A stretch of DNA of 6,715 nucleotides from JBCCZC01 sp039188505 (GCA_039188505.1 JBCCZC010000322.1:1-6715); one strand, 5' to 3'; positions 1-5,955 are shown, counted from the first letter of the stretch. Numbers and translations are program-made. Notes: generated by a model from the sequence alone, not told the origin.

Positions 1-177
1 CGTCGCCTGCCCCAGCGGAGTCGGCAGGCCACGGACGGGCGTATCGCACCCACCGTGTCGATCGGCATCGCGGAATTCGAGCCCGATGAGTCGAGCTCGA
101 GTTTGCTGGAGCGGGCGGACCGCGCGATGTACGTTGCCAAGCGCGCCGGGAAGGATCAGGTGGCCGTCGACGTGTGA
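1..177 (+). CDS. GGDEF-domain protein (diguanylate cyclase), C-terminal end only
   Basis: Open from the first base in frame 1 to TGA at 175-177, giving the last 58 residues. They match the end of a GGDEF domain: a VSIGIAEF strand (family pattern 'SiGia') followed by LLERADRAMYVAKRAGKD, the ADxAlYxAKxxGrn helix that closes nearly every GGDEF domain. Proteins of this family make cyclic di-GMP from two GTP. The GGDEF loop itself and any sensory domain lie outside the window, so catalytic competence cannot be judged. The protein ends about ten residues after the last motif, so no EAL domain follows. The gene is convergent with the fnr-like gene, with 66 bp between their stop codons. Confidence 0.9.
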   Translation, partial: RRLPQRSRQATDGRIAPTVSIGIAEFEPDESSSSLLERADRAMYVAKRAGKDQVAVDV

Positions 178-194
178 GTCCCCGACATGCGATC

Positions 195-248
195 CGGCGC
201 GCGGCGCGCCGCGGTTCGATCGAGCCTGAGCGGTCGCCCGGGCTCAGG
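195..248. terminator. Two GC-rich hairpins between convergent genes; possible bidirectional terminator
   Basis: Two inverted repeats lie between the GGDEF and fnr stop codons. The first is a 7-bp stem closed by C195 and G211 (GGCGCG, CGG loop, CGCGCC). The second pairs CCTGAGC (225-231) with GCTCAGG (242-248) and includes the fnr stop codon in its right arm. Neither is followed by a T-run on either strand, so they are not canonical intrinsic terminators. Their place between two convergent genes suggests they help end or stabilise both transcripts, which is inference. Confidence 0.35.
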
Positions 249-969
249 TCAGGAGGAAGCGCTCCCGCATGGCCGGGTCGTCGATGATCTGCACGTTCTT
301 GCCGCGAACGTGGATGAAGCCCTCGCGCTGCAGGGCGCTGAAGCTCCGGCTCGCCGTCTCGAGGGTCGATCGCAGGTAGCTGGCGATATCGGTCCGCCCC
401 ATGCTCAAGCGAAACTGGCGGGCCGGCAGGTTGCGCTCGGCCAGACGGTCCGAGAGATGCAGCAGGAATGAGGCCAGCCGAGCGGTCGCGTCGGCCTTGC
501 CGAGCTGGTGGATCAGCTGGCGTTGTTCACCGAGCTTGCAGCACATGACGGAGAACATCTCCCGGAAGATGATCGAGTCGGACTCATCGTCCTGGCCGAA
601 GCGATCGAGCGGTACCGTGCAGATCGATGACTCCTCCAGGGCCACGGCGTCGGCCCGGTGCCTGCGCTGCAGGAGATCCTCCAGACCCAGGACGTCTCCG
701 GGCAGGTAGAACTCGAGCACCTGCTCGTCGCCGTCAGCGTCGATCTCACAGGTCTTGAACGAACCGGCCCGGACGACGTAGAGCGCCCGCTGCGGCGAGT
801 AGGCGTCGAACAGCCGCTCCCGGCGCTGGACCGTGAACTGGTTGCCGATGAAGGGCTTGAGCTCCTGCAGATTGCCGCCGAGCAGGTTGGATGACAGGCA
901 CAGGCGGCCGATCCCGCAGTCCTCGCAGGACTGAAGCTCGGCAGGACGATGGCGGGCTACAGAAACCAT
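244..969 (-). CDS. fnr: FNR/Anr-family oxygen-sensing transcriptional regulator
   Basis: 241 aa; E. coli FNR is 250. Proteins of this type hold an oxygen-labile [4Fe-4S] cluster, dimerise without oxygen and control anaerobic metabolism. The cluster ligands are visible: C15-x2-C18-x5-C24 at the N-terminus, the FNR spacing, plus C117 in the SICTVP stretch, matching FNR Cys122. The cyclic-nucleotide-like sensor fold covers about 30-140, with FYLPGDVLGLEDL at 87-99. A dimerisation helix follows at about 145-175, then a winged helix-turn-helix at about 188-230. The recognition helix has E204-T-A-S207-R208, corresponding to the E-x-x-S-R residues with which FNR reads TTGAT-N4-ATCAA. The ATG at 969 is chosen because the cysteine motif starts 15 residues later. 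No Shine-Dalgarno is apparent before it. A matching FNR box lies about 40 bp upstream, so self-regulation is likely. All key residues are present. Confidence 0.93.
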   Translation of the reverse strand: MVSVARHRPAELQSCEDCGIGRLCLSSNLLGGNLQELKPFIGNQFTVQRRERLFDAYSPQRALYVVRAGSFKTCEIDADGDEQVLEFYLPGDVLGLEDLLQRRHRADAVALEESSICTVPLDRFGQDDESDSIIFREMFSVMCCKLGEQRQLIHQLGKADATARLASFLLHLSDRLAERNLPARQFRLSMGRTDIASYLRSTLETASRSFSALQREGFIHVRGKNVQIIDDPAMRERFLLT

Positions 970-975
970 GGTTCA

Positions 976-981
976 AGTCTA
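976..981 (-). promoter_or_regulatory. Putative -10 element of fnr
   Basis: On the minus strand the hexamer reads TAGACT (4/6 to TATAAT). It lies 21 bp downstream of the FNR box, about the spacing of class II FNR-activated promoters, where the box replaces the -35. Counting about 7 nt from the hexamer puts the transcription start at or next to A969 of the ATG, so the mRNA would be leaderless. This agrees with the lack of a Shine-Dalgarno. Inferred from spacing only. Confidence 0.45.
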
Positions 982-1002
982 GGAGCCGGGGTACCGCAAA
1001 AA

Positions 1003-1016
1003 TTGATCCGGATTAA
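1003..1016. promoter_or_regulatory. FNR box upstream of fnr
   Basis: TTGATCCGGATTAA differs at one position from the consensus TTGAT-N4-ATCAA. It is the only such site seen in the window. Its centre at 1009.5 is 40.5 bp upstream of the fnr ATG, and the encoded regulator keeps the recognition residues for this motif. It could act as an activator site at about -41 or as a feedback site. It also lies 84 bp (centre to start) upstream of the broken gene at 1094, but no good -10 was seen on that side. Confidence 0.75.
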
Positions 1017-1093
1017 GTTCTTCGTCTAGATCCTGCGGTCGAGTGGCGTTGCGTGACCTGTTAGGGTCCGCGGACGATGTCATTGAGGAAGTC

Positions 1094-1743
1094 ATGCGGA
1101 CCGGAAGACGGGTTAATTCGTGGATGGACTCGCTGCTAGCCATCATGGCAGTGACGTCTTCGGCGCTTGCAGCGGCGTGCCCCGGCGAGACTCCCGAAGC
1201 TGCCGCGGCAGGATTCACGGAGGCGGCCCGGGCGCAGGACTTCGCGGGTCTCGTCCGTTGCACCTCGCCAGGAGACAAGGCCGTGCTGGCCATGCTGCTC
1301 TTTTCGCAGGCTGGGGCTGCCACGGGCGTGCTGTAGGGCTCCGGTGAGGTGCTGTCGGACTTCGACGAAGCGCTCAAGACAATCGAAGGGCAGGCTCTTG
1401 TGGCGCTCGTGAAGGAGCTCCGGATGCCGCTCGGCAAGTACGGCCCGGGCGGCCTGCTCGACGCCTCTGTGTCGGCCGACGGCTCATCGAACGGCTTCTC
1501 GAGATGGCCGGCCCGGATCCCGATCGAACGATCGTCGCATTCAACGATCTGCTTCGTGAAACGACGGGTACGGATCTTGGGTCCCAGCTGACGGTGCTAT
1601 TTCAGACGGCATCGATCGCCGAGATCTCCGGCGATGGTCCAATACGCGATGCGCAGCTAGCGGGACGCCCGGTTCGTCTGATTCAGGATGGTGAAGGCTG
1701 GTTCGTCGCTGATGCGTGGCCGCCCGACGTCGGTCCTGGCTAA
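1094..1743 (+). pseudogene. Broken gene for a small exported protein (one stop, one frameshift)
   Basis: The reading frame begins at ATG 1094, four bases after GAGGA (1085-1089). It encodes an Arg-containing leader, a hydrophobic stretch (LLAIMAVTSSALAAA) and a plausible cleavage site, so the product would be exported. A TAG at 1334-1336 interrupts it. Downstream the same frame keeps strong GC3 coding character (VLSDFDEALKTIEG...) to about 1482. There the signal moves to frame 1 and continues to TAA 1741-1743. One missing base after 1482 would join ...SADG to LIERLLEMAG... smoothly. Repairing both lesions gives about 216 aa. The C-terminal part (RPVRLIQDGEGWFVADAW) resembles the last strands of small NTF2-like or lipoprotein domains, but I do not recognise the family. 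A GTG at 1043 is an alternative start. Either a decayed gene or sequencing errors in a real one. Confidence 0.65.
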
Positions 1744-1858
1744 TCTTCTGCCGGAAATGGCAACCCCTGGCCATTCCAGACCCGGAATTCAAAAGGTGTG
1801 GCTTTCGAGGCCCTCACGTTTTCAGCGGCTCGCAGGCGCAGAGAACGGCGGACTATCC
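1742..1858 (+). repeat. Dispersed repeat, copy A (inverted relative to copy B)
   Basis: The core at 1751-1853 aligns with the reverse complement of 3441-3542 at roughly 70% identity by hand count, with few gaps. Shared blocks include CCGGAA, CCCTGGCC, GGCTTTC, CGTT, GCGGCT, GCAG and CGGC, in the same order. Similarity probably begins at the TAA stop of the broken gene upstream. No coding role is likely: the photolyase frame is open back to a GTG at 1798 inside this repeat, but those residues do not look like photolyase. Confidence 0.7.
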
Positions 1859-1950
1859 GCTTGCCGCGCCAGCGCCCGTCGTTACCGGATGGGCACTGGC
1901 TAGTCGCCTGTTCACCGCAGGACAACGGTCGCTCGCGACAATCACGCCCC

Positions 1951-3342
1951 ATGACCGTCGAATCAACCCGAGTCGAGTGGCTCCGCGAAGCCGATCCCGC
2001 CCCGGGCCGCCACGTGCTGTACTGGATGGGCGGCACGCAGCGCGAGGCCCTGAACCCTGCCCTGGAATTTGCCGTCGAGCGTGCCAATCGCCACGGCGTG
2101 CCGCTTCTCGTCGTCTTCGGCCTGATGGACGACTATCCGGAGGCCAACCTTCGCCACGTCCGGTTCATGCTGCAGGGCCTCGCGGAGACCGCGACCGCCA
2201 TCCGCGCGCGAGGCATCGGTTTCGCACTTCGGCGCGGCTACGCGGCCGACATCGCAACGGCTGCGGCCCGCGATGCCGTCGAGGTGGTGTGTGACCGTGG
2301 CTACCTGCGGCATCACCGAGCCTGGCGGCACCAGTTCGCCGAGCAATGCAACGCGCCGTTTGCGGTCGTCGAGACCGAGGCGGTCGTGCCGCTGCGCGTC
2401 GCATCGACGAAGGCCGAGTACGCAGCCCGGACCATTCGCCCGCGGATCCATCGCCACCTGGCCGACTACCTTCGGCCGCTGGCGCCGGTGGCGATCGATC
2501 AGCCCTGGATCGGGGAGCCTCCCGAGAGCGAGTCGCTCGACGACATCGACGCCCTCCTGGAGCGAATGTCGCTCGATCGCACCGTCGGTGCCGTCGATCC
2601 CTTCTTCATCGGCGGCTACAGCCAGGCGCGACGCCGCCTGGAGGCTTTCCTCGCGGGGCCGATCGACGCTTACGCCGATCGGCGCAGCCACCCTGCCGAG
2701 GACGTGACGACGGCGCTGAGTCCGTACCTCCATTTCGGTCAGATCTCGGCGATCGAACTGGCGCTGGCGGTGCAGGCGAGACGGAACACCCACGAGACCA
2801 ACCGGGAAGACTTCATCGAGGAGCTCATCGTCCGGCGGCAGCTCGCGCAGAACTTCTGCGAGTTCATCGATGACTACGATGCCTACGCGTGCCTGCCGGA
2901 ATGGGCGCGCAAGACCCTGGACGAGCATCGAGACGATCCGCGTGAACACCTCTACAGCGAGGCCGAGCTCGCGGAGGCGAAGACCCACGACCGCTTCTGG
3001 AATGCCGCGATGAACGAGATGAGGATCACCGGCTTCATGCACAACTACATGCGCATGTACTGGGGCAAGAAGATCATCGAATGGAGCGCCACGCCCGAGG
3101 AGGCACACCGCGTGACGCTGGCGCTCAACAATCGCTATTTCCTCGATGGTCGCGACCCGAACTCCTATGCGAGCGTCAACTGGTTGTACGGTCTCCACGA
3201 CCGCGCCTGGACCGAGCGGCCGGTCTTCGGAAAGATCCGCTACATGAATGCGAACGGGCTGAAGCGTAAGTTCGACATGGACGGCTACCTCGACAAGGTT
3301 GCCCGCCTGCGCCGCCGCGCTCGCGAGGCGGGGCTGAGTTGA
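1951..3342 (+). CDS. phr: Class II-type deoxyribodipyrimidine photolyase
   Basis: 463 aa from ATG 1951, the usual length for class II CPD photolyases, which use FAD and blue light to split cyclobutane pyrimidine dimers. The N-terminal alpha/beta domain starts with VLYWMGGTQRE (about 22-32). GYLRHHRAWR and VVPLRVASTKAEYAARTIRP follow, both typical of class II rather than class I enzymes. The C-terminal FAD and DNA-binding domain carries EDFIEELIVRRQLAQNF (from 286), DGRDPNSY (399-406), W411 and GLHDRAW-x-ERPVFGKIRYMN (FGK from 426), the class II signature block. The frame is open back to GTG 1798, but those 51 residues are Arg-rich, lie in repeat A and its flank, and are unlike the family. ATG 1951 is therefore preferred despite a weak Shine-Dalgarno. 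The first motif departs from the common class II MSRDQR...DNWAL, so it may belong to a divergent bacterial branch. The gene stands alone, flanked by inverted repeats. Confidence 0.93.
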   Translation: MTVESTRVEWLREADPAPGRHVLYWMGGTQREALNPALEFAVERANRHGVPLLVVFGLMDDYPEANLRHVRFMLQGLAETATAIRARGIGFALRRGYAADIATAAARDAVEVVCDRGYLRHHRAWRHQFAEQCNAPFAVVETEAVVPLRVASTKAEYAARTIRPRIHRHLADYLRPLAPVAIDQPWIGEPPESESLDDIDALLERMSLDRTVGAVDPFFIGGYSQARRRLEAFLAGPIDAYADRRSHPAEDVTTALSPYLHFGQISAIELALAVQARRNTHETNREDFIEELIVRRQLAQNFCEFIDDYDAYACLPEWARKTLDEHRDDPREHLYSEAELAEAKTHDRFWNAAMNEMRITGFMHNYMRMYWGKKIIEWSATPEEAHRVTLALNNRYFLDGRDPNSYASVNWLYGLHDRAWTERPVFGKIRYMNANGLKRKFDMDGYLDKVARLRRRAREAGLS

Positions 3343-3379
3343 GGATTCGCTAGCCAGCAACCGGTCGGACCTGGCCGCC

Positions 3380-3414
3380 CCTGCTGCGCCGACGCCTCGC
3401 CCGGAATCAGCAGG
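3380..3414 (+). terminator. Inverted repeat downstream of phr; weak terminator candidate
   Basis: CCTGCTG (3380-3386) and CAGCAGG (3408-3414) form a perfect 7-bp stem around a 21-nt loop, 38 bp after the photolyase stop. There is no T-run after it, so intrinsic termination is doubtful. It is the only clear stem seen between the phr stop and repeat B. Confidence 0.25.
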
Positions 3415-3434
3415 CGGCGTCCGCTCGTCGATCA

Positions 3435-3553
3435 GCGCATGTCGCCGCTTTTGGGGGCTGCAAGCCGCCGACAACGGGAGGAGTTGGAAAGCCAAGCTTT
3501 TCGGATTTCGGGGCAGGGACGGCCAGGGATGACCGGTTCCGGACGAAGACCTA
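3435..3553 (-). repeat. Dispersed repeat, copy B (inverted relative to copy A)
   Basis: Read on the minus strand, 3542-3441 aligns with 1751-1853 at roughly 70% by hand count, and similarity probably extends back to the TAG stop (3553-3551) of the SRPBCC gene. This copy has small internal stems: GGCT-TGC-AGCC at about 3457-3467, and GAAAGC/GCTTTTC with one bulge at about 3486-3501. These are weaker or absent in copy A. No transposase or terminal target duplication is visible. Confidence 0.7.
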
Positions 3554-4000
3554 GGGCCTTTCGGCCACCGCCTTGAGGTCGACGAGATCTTGCTGCGTGC
3601 ATTCTTGCACGCCCTTTAGCATCAGCCGCGACAGGAACGCCAGGATCCGGGCAAGGAACGATACGGGCATGGCCCCGAAGGTGACCTCGACCCGGGTCCC
3701 GCCCGCCGCCAGCGCTTCGAAGCGGAACTCGCTGCGAAACTCGGCGCCGTGGGAGTGGGCTTCCGCAACGTAGCGGTTCGGGGGATCGAAGGTCGTGATC
3801 TCGATTTCCTCCGTGGCTTCGCGGCCATAGAAGATCCGTGTTTCCCGGAACCGGGTTCCGACGCCCACGGGGGTCTCGGTCAGAACTTCGAGCCGTTCGA
3901 TGCCGTCCATGTGCTCCGCGGCGCGTTCGAAATCGGTAAATACCTCGAACACGCGCTCCTGCGGCGCGTCGACGTCGATCGAACAGGTGAAGCCGCTCAT
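3551..4000 (-). CDS. SRPBCC / polyketide cyclase-like ligand-binding protein
   Basis: 149 aa, a typical single-domain SRPBCC (START/Bet v 1-like, Polyketide_cyc2-type) length. These proteins form a helix-grip cup that binds small hydrophobic molecules. Visible features are the opening strand and helix CSIDVDAPQERVFEVFTDFE (6-25), common to the family, then alternating beta strands (GVGTRFRETRIFYG, ATEEIEITTFDPPNRYVAEA, RSEFRFEALAAGGTRVEVTF). A long C-terminal helix follows (about 115-145). There is no signal peptide, so it is probably cytosolic. The ATG at 4000 is supported by GGAG about 7 nt upstream. The gene is divergent from the class II aldolase gene with 188 bp between starts, and repeat B begins at its stop codon. 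Substrate or ligand cannot be told from sequence. The family call is firm; the function is open. Confidence 0.85.
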   Translation of the reverse strand: MSGFTCSIDVDAPQERVFEVFTDFERAAEHMDGIERLEVLTETPVGVGTRFRETRIFYGREATEEIEITTFDPPNRYVAEAHSHGAEFRSEFRFEALAAGGTRVEVTFGAMPVSFLARILAFLSRLMLKGVQECTQQDLVDLKAVAERP

Positions 4001-4026
4001 GCGGATCTCCGGACGGGGGTGCGCCG

Positions 4027-4032
4027 AGCATA
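4027..4032 (-). promoter_or_regulatory. Putative -10 element for the SRPBCC gene
   Basis: Minus-strand TATGCT (4/6 to TATAAT), preceded by GG, lies 26 bp upstream of the ATG and predicts a leader of about 20 nt that includes the GGAG ribosome site. The -35 position 17 bp upstream reads TGGCAC, a poor match. The same hexamer is used in the candidate promoter of the BON lipoprotein gene. Tentative. Confidence 0.3.
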
Positions 4033-4139
4033 CCGGTCCGTCGGCTCCCGTGCCACGCGGACGCAGCCGCCGAAAAACGCCGTCGGGCGCCGGTTTTCCG
4101 GGTTCCCTCGGCGAGTGGAGCCTGCTCGATCAGCCGAAC

Positions 4140-4161
4140 CCCCGAACGTCGGGGCTAGAAT
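4140..4161 (+). promoter_or_regulatory. Putative promoter of the class II aldolase gene with an inverted repeat in its spacer
   Basis: TAGAAT at 4156-4161 (5/6 to TATAAT) would start transcription near 4168, about 21 nt before the GTG start. Directly upstream is a perfect inverted repeat, CCCCGA-ACG-TCGGGG at about 4140-4154, occupying the spacer where a repressor would block polymerase. No good -35 is seen. The inverted repeat is certain; its role as an operator is inference. Confidence 0.35.
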
Positions 4162-4188
4162 GCTCGCCGGGCAACAGGATGGTGAGCG

Positions 4189-4818
4189 GTGGCCGAAGCT
4201 GAAGGTGTCATCAAGTTCCAGCTCGACCACCGGGCCGGCGAGTCCGTCGCCCCCGCGTCGGTTCGATCGCTGACGGCCTGGCGCGCGTTGCTCCATCGGC
4301 TGGGTCTCGTGGGCCAGGACCCCGCTCGCTATGGCGGCTATGGTTTCGGCAACGTCAGCGTCCGCGTGGCGGCCGGCTTCATCATCAGCGGCACCCAGAC
4401 CGGCGCGCCCGAGTGGCTTCCGATCGAAGGCTGGGCGCACGTCACGGTCGTGGACCTCAGCGCCAACGCGGTGCGATCCGAGGGGCCCGTCCGACCGTCT
4501 TCCGAGGCCCTCACCCACGCGGCTTGCTACGCCCTCGAGCCGACGATCGCCGCCGTCCTCCACGTCCACTGTCCTGAGCTCTGGGCGGCCGCGGAGACCC
4601 TGGGCCTCGCGGAGACGCCCGCGGATGTCGCCTACGGGACGCCGGCGATGGCCACGGCGGTCCGAACCGCTCATGTGCAGGCCGCGCTCGGCGACCGCGG
4701 GCTGATCGCGATGGGCGGCCACGAACACGGCATCGTCAGCTTCGGCCCGTCCGTGGCGATCGCGGGATCGCTGCTGGTCGAAGCCCTTGCGCGGGCGCTC
4801 GAGCAATCAGTCGATTGA
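4189..4818 (+). CDS. Class II aldolase/adducin-family protein
   Basis: 209 aa, close to L-fuculose- and L-ribulose-phosphate processing enzymes (about 215-230 aa). Family members use a zinc ion to cleave or epimerise sugar phosphates. Visible motifs in order are GNVSVR (54-59, phosphate-binding GNxS type), SGTQTG (67-72), SSEALTH with E106 in the catalytic-Glu position, HVHCPELW with H125 and H127 as zinc ligands, and GGHEHGIVSFG with H178/H180 at the third-ligand position. The start is fixed: an in-frame TGA at 4183-4185 leaves GTG 4189 as the first start, with AGGA 9 nt before it. Its last 12 bases overlap the end of the hydrolase gene on the other strand. No sugar kinase, isomerase or transporter lies nearby, so the substrate is unknown. 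GGHEHG rather than the common NHG motif suggests a divergent subgroup. Confidence 0.88.
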   Translation: MAEAEGVIKFQLDHRAGESVAPASVRSLTAWRALLHRLGLVGQDPARYGGYGFGNVSVRVAAGFIISGTQTGAPEWLPIEGWAHVTVVDLSANAVRSEGPVRPSSEALTHAACYALEPTIAAVLHVHCPELWAAAETLGLAETPADVAYGTPAMATAVRTAHVQAALGDRGLIAMGGHEHGIVSFGPSVAIAGSLLVEALARALEQSVD

Positions 4819-5439
4819 GGAGAGGAACGTCGCTGCGGCATCCACCGCCGCAGTGATGTGGCCCTCGAGCGTCTCGCCGGAGCGCTTGCGCGGCTTGAAA
4901 GAGTGGTCCCCGTCCTCGAGCCACGTTACCCGGATCGTTGGCGCGAGACCGTAGCCAGCGACCTCGTCGGGGGTGCCGAAGGGATCGCGCGTGCCCTGGA
5001 CGATGAGCGTCGGCGTCGCCTGCCCCAGGAGATGCTCCGTGCGAAGTTTCTCCGGTTTCCCGGGCGGGTGGAACGGATAGCCCAGGCAGACGACGGCTTC
5101 GACTGCCGGCGTCGCGTCCGCCAGCATGCTCGCGACGCGACCGCCCATGGACTTGCCGCCGGCCGCCAACCTGGAGTCCGGGCAGGCTGTCCGGGCTGCC
5201 TCGATCGCGGCGCCGAAGCTCTCGAGCAGGGCGGGCATCCGGTTGGGCCCACCCCGTTTTCCCGTCTCGCGCCGGGCACGCATGTAGGGAAACTCGAAGC
5301 GAACGCAGCCAAGGCCGCGTCGGGCGAGCCCCGCGGCGACGTCATTCATGAAGGGCGTGTCCATCGGCGCGCCGGCACCGTGAGCGAGTACCAGGGTCCA
5401 TGGCGCGTCCGCCGGGCCGTCGATCAGCAGCTCATCCAT
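4807..5439 (-). CDS. Alpha/beta hydrolase family protein (dienelactone hydrolase-like)
   Basis: 210 aa, a compact alpha/beta hydrolase of the kind found as small cytosolic esterase-like proteins. An oxyanion segment HGAGA is at 20-24. The nucleophile elbow GKSMGG is at 95-100 with Ser97. The acid is likely Asp152 in QGTRDPFG, and the catalytic His is His179 in EDGDHSF. The motif set GAGAPMDTPFM and GYPFHPPGKPE is typical of the Abhydrolase_11/TEX30-like group. ATG 5439 is preferred: an upstream in-frame TTG at 5460 would add seven residues (MQRQTST) that do not look like part of the fold. Neither has a clear Shine-Dalgarno. There is no signal peptide. It is convergent and overlapping with the aldolase gene and divergent from the lipoprotein gene. 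The substrate is not predictable. Confidence 0.88.
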   Translation of the reverse strand: MDELLIDGPADAPWTLVLAHGAGAPMDTPFMNDVAAGLARRGLGCVRFEFPYMRARRETGKRGGPNRMPALLESFGAAIEAARTACPDSRLAAGGKSMGGRVASMLADATPAVEAVVCLGYPFHPPGKPEKLRTEHLLGQATPTLIVQGTRDPFGTPDEVAGYGLAPTIRVTWLEDGDHSFKPRKRSGETLEGHITAAVDAAATFLSSID

Positions 5440-5491
5440 GGTGGAAGTCTGGCGTTGCAAGACCGCGGCAGCAAGTCGGAACTTTCGTCAG

Positions 5492-5521
5492 TTGTCCCGC
5501 AGGGCCCGCTGCCACTATGCT
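5492..5521 (+). promoter_or_regulatory. Putative promoter of the BON lipoprotein gene
   Basis: TTGTCC (5492-5497, 4/6 to TTGACA), an 18-bp spacer, then TATGCT (5516-5521). With the preceding C this reads CTATGCT, one mismatch from the CTATACT extended -10 favoured by stationary-phase sigma-S. The start would be near 5528, about 20 nt before the ATG. BON proteins such as OsmY are sigma-S controlled in E. coli, which fits but does not prove it. Confidence 0.45.
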
Positions 5522-5547
5522 CCGCGCTTTCCATGCCGGAATCCGCC

Positions 5548-5859
5548 ATGTCCCGACTCGTCCGATCGCTGCCCATCCTCCTGCTCGTCACGCTGCTTGC
5601 CGCCTGTGCCGGCGGACCCAACAAGAAGAGCGCCGGCGAGGTCATCGACGACACGGTCATCGCGACGCGCGTGAAGTCCGCGCTGATCGGGGATGACCGG
5701 GTCAAGGCCCGCCATATCGAAGTCGAGGTCTACAAGGGCACGGTTCAGCTGAGCGGTTTCGCCGAGACCGAGGAGCAGATCGTCGCGGCCGAAGAGATTG
5801 CCGCGGACGTGCCGGGCGTCGTCGACGTGAAGATCAGGATCGACCTGCGCGGCGGCTGA
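5548..5859 (+). CDS. BON-domain lipoprotein
   Basis: 103 aa. A signal peptide with Arg3 and Arg6 and a hydrophobic core (LPILLLVTLL) ends in a lipobox L17-A-A-C20, so it should be lipidated at Cys20. Ala at +2 predicts transfer to the outer membrane. After a short linker (AGGPNKKSAGE), about residues 34-100 form one BON domain: DDTVIATRVKSALIGDD, then IEVEVYKGTVQLSGF and VPGVVDVKIRI, as in OsmY- and DolP-like envelope proteins. Such proteins bind membranes or help keep the envelope intact under stress. ATG 5548 puts the basic residues and lipobox at normal distances, with GGAA 6 nt upstream. An in-frame ATG at 5533 is an alternative. The frame stays open far upstream, but only as a shadow of the hydrolase gene. 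A beta-lactamase gene follows 96 bp downstream with only a weak hairpin (GTCCG/CGGAC, 5892-5910, no T-run) between. Confidence 0.92.
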   Translation: MSRLVRSLPILLLVTLLAACAGGPNKKSAGEVIDDTVIATRVKSALIGDDRVKARHIEVEVYKGTVQLSGFAETEEQIVAAEEIAADVPGVVDVKIRIDLRGG

Positions 5860-5955
5860 CGCGCGCCGAAGACTGCCCGCGAACTGCCATCGTCCGGCCC
5901 GGGAACGGACGGCGCGCCGAGCGACGCTGACCGGACCCGAGGCGGAGAACCATCG

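Noticed and set aside
979..1437. 152-aa minus-strand frame across the fnr upstream region and the broken gene
   Set aside because: Ser/Ala-rich, no motif, runs through the FNR box; coding bias favours the plus strand.
1798..1950. N-terminal extension of the photolyase from GTG 1798
   Set aside because: The 51 residues are Arg-rich, translated from repeat A and its flank, and bring nothing photolyase-like; ATG 1951 gives normal family length.
1963..3495. 510-aa minus-strand reading frame antisense to the photolyase
   Set aside because: Shadow of GC-rich phr codons; composition is Arg/Val/Leu-rich without any recognisable motif, and the sense strand has the full photolyase signature.
4066..4096. 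AAAAC...GTTTT imperfect hairpin that resembles a terminator
   Set aside because: It lies upstream of both divergent starts, where a terminator makes little sense, and the stem is interrupted by mismatches.
3997..4806. 269-aa minus-strand reading frame antisense to the aldolase
   Set aside because: Shadow frame; it contradicts clear sense-strand motifs and crosses the divergent promoter region.
5478..5484. GGAACTT, identical to the sigma-E -35 consensus
   Set aside because: No matching sigma-E -10 at the needed 15-17 bp spacing; the TTGTCC/TATGCT pair fits the region better.
4858..5547. Long upstream extension of the BON lipoprotein frame
   Set aside because: It is antisense to the hydrolase, and an internal signal peptide with lipobox shows the true start is at 5548 (or 5533).
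5892..5910. GTCCG/CGGAC stem between the lipoprotein and beta-lactamase genes
   Set aside because: Only 5 bp and no T-run; too weak to call a terminator.
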